DNA from: an uncultured Clostridia bacterium
GTDB taxonomy: Bacteria; Bacillota; Clostridia; TANB77; CAG-508
Direction: 5' to 3'
Length of the DNA: 20,299 nucleotides
Assembly (NCBI GenBank): GCA_944386375.1
Contig: CALXAW010000013.1
Span: 1 to 20,299 of the forward strand
Under the pieces are notes generated by a model. The model was not told the DNA's origin. It searched no databases and was given only the letters and a program-made list of their open reading frames with translations. This document shows, in pieces, positions 14,917 to 20,299 of the stretch (positions are counted from its first letter, which is position 1; every line of letters starts with the position of its first letter). Made by a program: the position numbers and the translations under genes.

Positions 14917-14949
14917 TAATTGGATTAAGATATAATCTTAATCCAATTA
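14917..14949 (-). terminator. Hairpin after glmS, probable terminator
   Basis: A perfect 14-bp stem (14917-14930 and 14936-14949) around a 5-nt loop, starting 18 bp after the glmS stop and followed on the minus strand by AATTTTAT. It is AT-rich, so strength is uncertain. Confidence 0.55.
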
Positions 14950-14966
14950 TAGCATATATTTTATTA

Positions 14967-16808
14967 TTATTCTACTGTTACAGATTTTGCAAGATTACGT
15001 GGTTTATCTACATCTAAGCCTTTTTCTTTAGAAATGTAATATGATAACAACTGTAATGGCACAACAGATATAACTGGTGATAGCAAATAATTTACTTCTG
15101 GTATTTTTATTATTGTATCAAAATGGTTTTGTGGTAGATCTTGGTTTGTAATTATTAAAGTTTTTGCGCCACGTGTTATTACCTCTTGTATATTGCTTAC
15201 AGACTTTTCTACTAATTGTGGGTCTGTTATTATTCCTATTACTGTTATTCCTTTTTCTATTAATGCAATTGGTCCATGTTTTAGTTCTCCTGCTGCATAC
15301 GCCTCTGAATGTATATATGATATTTCTTTTAGTTTTAGTGACCCTTCTTGTGCAACTGTACAATCTATACCTCTTCCTAAAAAGAATATATCCTTTTCTT
15401 GAAATACTTTTCTAGAAAACTCTTGTATTTGTTTATCTACTTTTATTGTTTCTTCAATTTTTGCTGGTAATTTTAATATTTCTGTTTTTAAGTTTTTAAT
15501 TATTTTTGTATCTACACTTTCTAGCAATTCTGCAAAATATATTGCTAAAATTGATATTAATACAACTTGTGATGTATATGCTTTTGTTGACGCTACTGCA
15601 ATTTCTGGGCCAGCATGTGTATATATAGAATAATCTGCCTCTCTTGTTATTGAGCTTCCTATTACATTTGTAATTGCAAGTGTTGTTGCTCCTTTTTGTT
15701 TTGCAAGCTTTAATGCTGCAATTGTATCTGCTGTTTCGCCAGATTGAGAAATAAATATGCATAATGTTTGTGTATTTATTAATGGGTCTCTATACCTAAA
15801 TTCTGATGCTATATCTACTTCTGTTTGAATTTTACATAGTTTTTCTAATATGTTTTTTCCAACTAGACCTGCATGCATTGCTGTACCACATGCTACAATA
15901 TATATTTTATTAATTGAATCTAAGTACTCTTTTGTAAAGTTTAGGTCTTCAAAATAACAAGGTCCATCTTCTGGTAATCTTGAACCTATTGTTTCTCTTA
16001 TTGCATTTGGTTGTTCGTGTATTTCTTTTAGCATATAATCATCATAGCCATCTTTTTCTGCTGATGTAGCACTCCATTGTATGCTTTCTACTTTTTTATT
16101 TATTTTTTCTAATTTATTATTATAAAACTCTACTGCATCTCTTGTAAGTACTGCAAATTCGTTATCATCTATTAGATAAAAATCTTTTGTAAATGATAGT
16201 ATTGCTGGAATATCTGAAGAAATATAGTTTTCTCCATCTCCTTTTCCTATTACAAGTGGGCTATCTTTTCTAACTACTATCATTTTATTAGGAGCATGGC
16301 TTGTTACTAACTCTATTGCATAACTTCCTTTTAAATCTGCACAAGCATTTTTTACTGCTCGTAAAACTTTTAAGTCATCATCTTTATCTTCTTTTTGATA
16401 ATAATAATGTACTAAGTTTGGTATTATTTCTGTATCTGTTTGTGAATAAAATTTATACCCTTTTTCTGTTAAAAAGGTTTTTAAGTCATTATAATTTTCT
16501 ATTATTCCATTATGTACAACTGCAAATTCTTTGCTATTGTCTGAATGTGGATGTGCATTTTGAGTAGATGGTATTCCGTGAGTTGCCCACCTTGTATGAG
16601 CTATTCCTATTGTTCCTTTTAGGTTATCTATTCCATCTAAATTATATAAATTTTTTACTCTTCCCTTTACTTTCATTATATTTATTTTATTTTCTTCTAT
16701 TGTTGCAATTCCTGCTGAGTCATATCCTCTATATTCTAGTCTTAATAATCCATTTATTAATATTGGGCTTGCTTTTTGTTTTCCTATATATCCAACTATT
16801 CCACACAT
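14967..16808 (-). CDS. glmS: Glutamine-fructose-6-phosphate aminotransferase (isomerising)
   Basis: Makes glucosamine-6-phosphate from fructose-6-phosphate and glutamine, the entry step to UDP-GlcNAc and so to the MurA substrate. It is 613 aa. The N-terminal class II glutaminase domain has nucleophile Cys2 (MCGIVGYIG), HTRWATHG and VVHNGIIENY. Two SIS sugar-isomerase domains follow (VACGTAMHAG, SQSGETADTIAAL; FLGRGIDC, KLKEISYIHSEAYAAGELKHGP), and the family tail is PRNLAKSVTVE. AAAGGAGGG precedes the ATG. Only about 60 bp separate it from bofA, so there is no room for a glmS ribozyme of the usual size unless it overlapped bofA; none is seen. Confidence 0.98.
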   Translation of the reverse strand: MCGIVGYIGKQKASPILINGLLRLEYRGYDSAGIATIEENKINIMKVKGRVKNLYNLDGIDNLKGTIGIAHTRWATHGIPSTQNAHPHSDNSKEFAVVHNGIIENYNDLKTFLTEKGYKFYSQTDTEIIPNLVHYYYQKEDKDDDLKVLRAVKNACADLKGSYAIELVTSHAPNKMIVVRKDSPLVIGKGDGENYISSDIPAILSFTKDFYLIDDNEFAVLTRDAVEFYNNKLEKINKKVESIQWSATSAEKDGYDDYMLKEIHEQPNAIRETIGSRLPEDGPCYFEDLNFTKEYLDSINKIYIVACGTAMHAGLVGKNILEKLCKIQTEVDIASEFRYRDPLINTQTLCIFISQSGETADTIAALKLAKQKGATTLAITNVIGSSITREADYSIYTHAGPEIAVASTKAYTSQVVLISILAIYFAELLESVDTKIIKNLKTEILKLPAKIEETIKVDKQIQEFSRKVFQEKDIFFLGRGIDCTVAQEGSLKLKEISYIHSEAYAAGELKHGPIALIEKGITVIGIITDPQLVEKSVSNIQEVITRGAKTLIITNQDLPQNHFDTIIKIPEVNYLLSPVISVVPLQLLSYYISKEKGLDVDKPRNLAKSVTVE

Positions 16809-16835
16809 GTGTAATCCCTCCTTTTTTATAGTATT

Positions 16836-16864
16836 ATATTACACTAAACTTAAAAAAGTTGCAA
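16836..16864 (-). promoter_or_regulatory. Candidate glmS promoter
   Basis: Minus-strand TTGCAA (16859-16864), 17 bp, TAATAT (16836-16841), just upstream of the glmS ribosome site. Modest match in AT-rich sequence. Confidence 0.4.
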
Positions 16865-16867
16865 GTA

Positions 16868-17128
16868 CTAGTTTATAAGAAGTTTTAGCACAATTAGTAG
16901 TATTGCTCCCGGTATGCCAAGTAAGCCAATTCCTATTGCAGTCACAAAATTTAAGCCAATATGAAAATTATATATGCCACCTATTAGGTTTATAATGTAA
17001 ATTAATACACCACCTAAAATGGAATTAACAACCAATTTTAAAATTGTTTTTATAGGTAATATAAAAATTCTGCCAATTACAAATAAAAAACAAATGCATG
17101 CCAAATAAATTATAATATTTTTTTCCAA
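16868..17128 (-). CDS. bofA: BofA family protein, inhibitor of pro-sigma-K processing
   Basis: A small membrane protein that, in Bacillus, holds the SpoIVFB protease inactive until the forespore signals, so delaying sigma-K. From TTG 17128 it is 86 aa, with hydrophobic segments (IIIYLACICFLFVIGRIFIL, LLGIPGAILLIVLKLL) and the family motif run VVNSILGGVLIYIIN, then GLNFVTAIGIGLLGIPGAI. TTG is chosen because AGGTG (17135-17139) sits 6 nt upstream, whereas the GTG at 17137 overlaps that site. The yaaL-bofA pairing is the conserved one. No SpoIVF genes or sigK are in the window. Confidence 0.9.
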   Translation of the reverse strand: MEKNIIIYLACICFLFVIGRIFILPIKTILKLVVNSILGGVLIYIINLIGGIYNFHIGLNFVTAIGIGLLGIPGAILLIVLKLLIN

Positions 17129-17140
17129 ATAAATCACCTC

Positions 17141-17169
17141 AAAAAAAGATAGTACTTTATACTATCTTT
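17141..17169 (-). terminator. Intrinsic terminator or attenuator between yaaL and bofA
   Basis: A perfect 10-bp stem AAAGATAGTA/TACTATCTTT (17145-17154, 17160-17169), 5-nt loop, ending in seven T on the minus strand. It lies directly before the bofA ribosome site, so it could end the yaaL transcript or attenuate bofA. Confidence 0.7.
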
Positions 17170-17190
17170 ATGAAAAATATTGGACAAATA

Positions 17191-17478
17191 TTACCCTACC
17201 TCAATTTCTTCTCCATATAATTTAATCTCTATTTGTTTAATCATATCTACAACTATTCCTCTTGTTTTTGCTATTCGTATTAAATAATCTAATTTTGACT
17301 GATTTGCTTTTATTTGATATGTGTAATAATCTATTAGCTCATCTTCTGCAAATTCAAAATTCTTATTTGCGGTTTTTAGTTCTTCTTTTACCATTATTAT
17401 ATTTTTTATTAGTTCTGTTTCTTTTTGTTTATCTGTTAGCTCTAAAATTTTATTTTCTTTTACAAACTCTTCGTGCAT
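17191..17478 (-). CDS. yaaL: YaaL-like protein (DUF2508)
   Basis: A small, highly charged helical protein of 95 aa, no membrane segment; function unknown. Recognised by size, the ELKTANKNFEFAEDELIDYYTYQIKANQSKLDYLIR pattern in two parts (an acidic AEDELIDYYTYQIKA and KLDYLIRIAK), and its place directly before bofA, as in the recR-yaaL-bofA order of Firmicutes. AGGAG lies 7 nt before ATG. The expected recR is not upstream; instead there is a tract of decayed mobile or toxin genes, so the cluster has been broken here. Confidence 0.75.
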   Translation of the reverse strand: MHEEFVKENKILELTDKQKETELIKNIIMVKEELKTANKNFEFAEDELIDYYTYQIKANQSKLDYLIRIAKTRGIVVDMIKQIEIKLYGEEIEVG

Positions 17479-17487
17479 ACCAGCTCT

Positions 17488-17527
17488 CCTATAATTTTAT
17501 TCTATAGTTATTATATTCAATTATAGG
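17488..17527. repeat. 9-bp inverted repeat upstream of yaaL
   Basis: CCTATAATT (17488-17496) and AATTATAGG (17519-17527) are separated by 22 bp just upstream of the yaaL start. It may be an operator; the AT content makes chance possible. Confidence 0.3.
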
Positions 17528-17569
17528 AAATTTTATACTGAACTTCTAATACCATAATTCTGCTTTTCA

Positions 17570-17602
17570 AAACTTGAAGTGACAAATTGGCACCTCAAGT
17601 TT
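17570..17602. terminator. 12-bp hairpin after the truncated Rpn gene
   Basis: Arms 17570-17581 and 17591-17602 pair over 12 bp with one G-T pair around a 9-nt loop. On the minus strand only TTTTG follows, so termination strength is uncertain. It separates the decayed tract from yaaL. Confidence 0.45.
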
Positions 17603-17633
17603 CGAAATTCTTTTTCCTATAGTACCTATTAAT

Positions 17634-18374
17634 TCAATTCTTTTTTAAATTTTCTAATTCTTCTTTACTTAAGCCAGTTATTTTTACAATAAAATCTACA
17701 TCTACATTTTCTTTTAGCATTTTTTTTGCTATTTCTATTGTATTTTCTTTTGCTCCAAGCTCTTTACCTTGAGATAGTCCTTCACTTCTGCCAAGTTCTA
17801 ATCCTTGAGTTAAGCCCTCTGCTTTTGCTTCCGCTATTCCAGTATTATAATCCATTATTGCTCTTCTTCTTGACTCATATAACTCCCATTCTTTTGGATC
17901 CATACTCATTTCGTCTATTATATCCATTGCCTTTTTTAATTCTTTATTTTCTTTTTTAGCCATCTCTAATTTCCCCCTATTCCCTACTATTAGCCATAGC
18001 CATTGTTCTAACTTTGTTTCTGCTCCTGGATTCTTTTTTGCAAATTTAGGTATTTCTATAAAATGCATCTCTAAATCATGTGTTGCTATCTCTTCTTCTT
18101 TTTTATATCCCATTTCTACATATTCATTTTCTTTCGTTTTTTCAAACTTCATATGTGCTATACTTCTATAACTGTTTCTTTTGTAATATTTAAAATTTAA
18201 TAAATTTATTACTATTGTATTCTTAATTTGTGTATAGTCTTCTCCCTTTTTTAGTTCCTCTGCTATTAAGCTTGACATATAATATGAGCTCCTTCTGTCC
18301 ATGTTTTTTAAGTCTTTTACTTGCATCTCTATGTCACATATTATGTTTTCATTTATTTGTACTTTCTGCAGCTT
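17634..18374 (-). pseudogene. Rpn family PD-(D/E)XK nuclease, 5'-truncated
   Basis: Rpn proteins are recombination-promoting or phage-defence-linked nucleases. The frame is open from 18374 to 17634 (247 codons). It enters the family mid-domain at INENIICDIEMQVKDL, keeping the E-x-Q part of the catalytic motif but lacking roughly the first 60-80 residues, including the catalytic Asp strand. An ATG at 18326 has no ribosome site and is an internal Met. After it come RRSSYYMSSLIAEELKKGEDY, the LEQWLWLI region, and the C-terminal Gly-rich repeats (AEGLTQGLELGRSEGLSQG) that diversify quickly in this family, then EIAKKMLKENVDVDFI and GLSKEELENL. It abuts the YgiT gene, so the 5' end was probably lost in a rearrangement. 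Activity is unlikely. Confidence 0.8.
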
Positions 18375-18425
18375 TCATTTTCAACTGCACTTCATTATTA
18401 ATCGCTTACCTAAACTATATTATGA

Positions 18426-18656
18426 TTAAGCTACTTTTTCTGAATAATTTACAATAGTTACTTCTGTTGATAATTTCTTTAATTGATTTACAATTTTATC
18501 TATATTTTCTGCTGTTTCATCTTCAAAATATTGTTCCCCACATTGGGCACATACCTTTGCTGGAACTCCTTTAATAATTATAATTGTACTATCCAAATCT
18601 ACTACATAATTTACTTTTTTAATCTCTAAATTTCCTTTACACATAAAACATTCCAT
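18426..18656 (-). CDS. YgiT-type zinc-finger antitoxin
   Basis: A 76-aa protein with two CxxC pairs: CFMC at the N-terminus and CAQC at about 36-39 (VPAKVCAQCGEQYFEDETAENID), the zinc ribbon of YgiT-type proteins that pair with DUF4258 toxins. ATG 18656 is chosen: AGGAGG (18665-18670) lies 8 nt upstream and the ATG overlaps the TAA of the toxin stump (TAATG), a classic coupled pair. A longer frame from 18692 would run within the toxin sequence and is rejected. It lacks a C-terminal helix-turn-helix, as is usual in this short subfamily. Its toxin is broken, so this is an orphan antitoxin that may still be expressed. Confidence 0.85.
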   Translation of the reverse strand: MECFMCKGNLEIKKVNYVVDLDSTIIIIKGVPAKVCAQCGEQYFEDETAENIDKIVNQLKKLSTEVTIVNYSEKVA

Positions 18657-18820
18657 TAGTTTTTCCTCCTTGTTTTCATATCTTCTTCCCATTTATCTAC
18701 ATTGGGTCTATATGCTGTTATCATATGAAGAATATTTTTACTTACTCCACACACTATATGTATACTTTTATTGTCACTTCCATAACCTAATATTAAACAA
18801 CTAGGTATGTCTCTATAATA
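18656..18820 (-). pseudogene. 3' stump of a DUF4258 toxin
   Basis: Fifty-two codons (RDIPSCLILGYGSDNKSIHI, then VCGVSKNILHMITAYRP and a DKWEEDMKTRRKN end) match the C-terminal half of DUF4258 toxins that precede YgiT genes. The N-terminal half is missing. Directly before it, in the same frame, is the stop codon of the Rpn remnant (18821-18823). No start codon is available, so it is a remnant left by insertion or recombination. It still overlaps the antitoxin start, which could affect antitoxin translation. Confidence 0.8.
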
Positions 18821-19302
18821 TTAATTCATTTCTTTCTCTATTTCTAATAATTTCTCTTGACTTAATCCTGTTGCCTCTATTATATCTTCTTTATTTAATT
18901 TCATTTTTAGCATTTTTTTGGCTATTTCTAATTTTTCTTTTTTTGCTCCAGCATCTTTTCCATCATTATATCCATTGTTATAACCATCTTCTTTTATTGT
19001 GTTATAATCTCTTATGTATTTTTCTCTTAATTTTATTAGTGTTCTTTCATGTTCGTCTGCCATTAATTCGTCATATACCTTTTTCGCCTCTTTTATTGCT
19101 TCATTCTTATCCAAAATATCTCCCCCTAACTTATTTGGATCTTGTATGAATTTTAACCAGTTCTCTATATTGACTCTAGCAAATTTTGTGTTATTGCTTC
19201 ATTTCCTTTATATCCAAAAAGCCTTTTGAAGCAATAGTCATTTGTTGGATAAAACACTTCTTCTGTTTCCTGTGTTTCTTTTGTTTCTTCTTTTTTTACC
19301 AT
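18821..19302 (-). pseudogene. Rpn family nuclease with a large internal deletion
   Basis: The first part, from ATG 19302 (AAAGGA upstream), reads FYPTNDYCFKRLFGYKGNEA and on to LLESI, the standard Rpn N-terminus, then stops at 19165-19167 (45 aa). After a one-base frame change near 19165-19172 the sequence resumes at ENWLKFIQDPNKLGG, which in the family lies about 150-180 residues further on. It continues through KVYDELMADEHERTLIKLRE to the Gly/Asp repeats (YNNGYNDGKDAG) and EKLEIAKKMLK. So the catalytic core is deleted and the two ends are out of frame. Its 3' end is joined to the DUF4258 stump. It is distinct in sequence from the Rpn gene at 17634. Confidence 0.82.
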
Positions 19303-19829
19303 TCAATCAATCCTTTCTGTTTTTTTATTTTTTACTTTTCTTTGCAATACTATTTCTTTAGTTTGCTTTTTTCTTTGGTATTATATTTTTTTGACATCGC
19401 CTCCTTCTTTTGGGATTTTGTTTTTAAATAGATTATTAATAAGAAATCTAATTAAAATGAAACAATACTTTTTGCCACACCTAGGTTGTATTTGATAGTA
19501 CTGAAACTGTACTGTTAATTAATATATCATAACTTTTATGTAAATGTCAATAGCTAAGCTTACATTTTTTAACAAAATTTTCTAGCAGGTGGTTATTTTA
19601 TTATTTCCATATTATGGTGTCAAAGTAAATTGTCTGGTGCGCTTGCAAATAAAAGTGCCCCAGGATGGGCGGTTTGCCACACCTTGGGGCTGAGGTTTTG
19701 TGAATTGTGCTATTGCTACTTAAGTTGTGTGTCATTTGTGTATTTTCGCAATTCGTGTTATGTTAAGTTGGCCGTAGGGATTTTTGCATTGCTAAAGTTG
19801 TCGTTATCTCCGTCCCCAATAGAAGACTT
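19303..19829. other. Gene-free gap with a GC-rich patch
   Basis: No supported gene. The left part is AT-rich leader of the Rpn remnant, including a 15-codon frame after AAGGAGG at 19390-19405 that is too short to call. The part from about 19630 to 19800 is clearly richer in G+C (about 50% at 19621-19680 by my count) than the rest of the window. It holds a strong hairpin and a 12-nt repeat, TTTGCCACACCT, at 19471-19482 and 19673-19684. A plus-strand frame runs through it but has no ribosome site and becomes antisense to the surface-protein gene. Confidence 0.5.
19657..19690 (-). terminator. GC-rich hairpin downstream of the BspA-like gene
   Basis: GCCCCA and TGGGGC arms close an imperfect stem (19657-19690). 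On the minus strand it is followed by ACTTTTATTT. It is 140 bp after the surface-protein stop. It could be that gene's terminator or part of a structured RNA. Confidence 0.45.
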
Positions 19830-20299
19830 TTATTGGACTAAGCTGCCTTTATATACTCTACTATTTGAAGATTTTGTTGCTAGCATACTATCTACTATAG
19901 AAGATGTTGTACTTGTGTAGTTAACTGTAATGTTTGACCCAGAATATATAGAAGCTCCCGTGAACATATCTCCATAATTTGTTACATTTCCTCTAATTGT
20001 TATTGTTGCATTAATTCTACTTGCATACATAAACATTTTACTTGTATTTATTAATTTAGCAGTGCTTCCATTGCCTACACTTCCAATATTTGATAAATTC
20101 CAACATCCTCCAAACATAGTCTGCATATTTGTTACATTACTTGTATCCCAAGCATTCAATGTACCTATGTTTGTCAAAACATTACAATTCATAAACATCC
20201 CACTCATATTTGTTACATTACTTGTGTTCCAACTTCCTATGTCTCCCATGCTTGTTAGGGCTTTACAATTATAAAACATATAACTCATATTTGTTACAT
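19830..20299 (-). CDS. BspA-like leucine-rich-repeat surface protein (DUF285), 3' end
   Basis: The gene runs off the right edge of the window, so only its C-terminal about 156 codons are seen. It contains 27-residue repeats of the DUF285 type: MSYMFYNCKALTSMGDIGSW then NTSNVTN, MSGMFMNCNVLTNIG then AWDTSNVTN, followed by degenerate repeats (TSKMFMYASRI, GNVTNYGDMFTG). The frame is open to the last base (VTNMSYMF), so the true start lies outside. The family comprises secreted or wall-attached adhesion-type proteins common in gut Firmicutes. The end (SSNSRVYKGSLVQ) shows no sorting signal or membrane anchor, so attachment must be N-terminal or by other means. Confidence 0.88.
   Translation of the reverse strand, partial: VTNMSYMFYNCKALTSMGDIGSWNTSNVTNMSGMFMNCNVLTNIGTLNAWDTSNVTNMQTMFGGCWNLSNIGSVGNGSTAKLINTSKMFMYASRINATITIRGNVTNYGDMFTGASIYSGSNITVNYTSTTSSIVDSMLATKSSNSRVYKGSLVQ

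Noticed and set aside
16809..16867. glmS ribozyme
   Set aside because: Only about 60 bp lie between bofA and glmS, too short for the usual ribozyme, and the conserved core was not seen.
18657..18692. Longer YgiT start at 18692
   Set aside because: That stretch encodes the toxin C-terminus in another frame; AGGAGG and the TAATG overlap fix the start at 18656.
19621..19829. tmRNA, RNase P RNA, SRP RNA, rRNA or tRNA in the GC-rich patch
   Set aside because: I looked for the hallmark sequences of each (including CCA ends and tag-like frames) and found none.
19630..19920. 96-residue plus-strand frame (SGALANKSAPGWAVCHTLG...)
   Set aside because: It has no ribosome binding site or clear promoter, and its second half is antisense to the BspA-like gene. 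I treat the region as non-coding but flag its composition.
1..20299. CRISPR array or complete insertion sequence
   Set aside because: No regularly spaced identical repeats with unique spacers, and no transposase with terminal inverted repeats. The Rpn remnants are nuclease genes without visible ends.

Overview
The window is AT-rich (mostly about 25-30% G+C by eye) and carries a conserved Firmicutes/Clostridia cell-division and sporulation neighbourhood. Almost everything is on the minus strand. Reading in the direction of transcription (right to left) the core order is yaaL (DUF2508) - bofA - glmS - uvrC - [accessory insert] - murA - divIB/ftsQ - two DUF881 genes (ylxW/ylxX type) - sbp - ftsA - ftsZ - spoIIGA - sigE - sigG - ylmC. 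The segment from divIB to ylmC follows the Bacillus/Clostridium order. Together with SpoIIGA, pro-sigma-E, sigma-G and BofA it points to an endospore-forming lineage of Clostridia. The BspA-type surface protein and the Rpn remnants are typical of gut-associated uncultured Clostridia; I cannot name a species.

Region by region. 1-341: gene-free, with a strong leftward promoter whose -10 lies in a 16-bp palindrome, plus tandem 20-mers. 342-3208: ylmC, sigG, sigE, spoIIGA. 3337-6388: ftsZ, ftsA, sbp, with separate promoters proposed for ftsA and ftsZ. 6404-9973: two DUF881 genes, divIB, murA. 9974-13076: an accessory insert with a membrane-anchored thermonuclease, one plus-strand gene of unknown function, a decayed reading frame, and a formylglycine-generating-enzyme-fold (SUMF1-like) gene with its own promoter. 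13077-17478: uvrC, glmS, bofA, yaaL. 17479-19302: a graveyard of a 5'-truncated Rpn nuclease gene, an intact YgiT-type zinc-finger antitoxin, the 3' stump of its DUF4258 toxin and an internally deleted second Rpn gene. 19303-19829: no gene, with an unusually GC-rich patch. 19830-20299: the 3' end of a BspA-like leucine-rich-repeat surface protein.

The most interesting observation is that two genes, sigE and ylmC, need a +1 frameshift to give their full conserved C-termini. In both, the extra base is the C of an in-frame CGG triplet; skipping it gives GGN (Gly) and restores the family sequence. By eye, CGG is otherwise absent in frame from every recognised core gene, and the only other in-frame CGG in a recognised gene is codon 5 of the SUMF1-like gene. 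This suggests +1 recoding at a hungry or unassigned CGG codon rather than random sequencing error. Without the shift, sigma-E loses half of its -35-binding helix-turn-helix, so recoding could gate the mother-cell sigma factor.

How the genes work together: MurA supplies peptidoglycan precursor and GlmS the glucosamine-6-phosphate that precursor needs. DivIB, FtsA and FtsZ with SBP and the DUF881 proteins build the divisome used for vegetative and asymmetric septation. SpoIIGA processes pro-sigma-E after that septation, sigma-G follows in the forespore, and BofA restrains the later sigma-K step.
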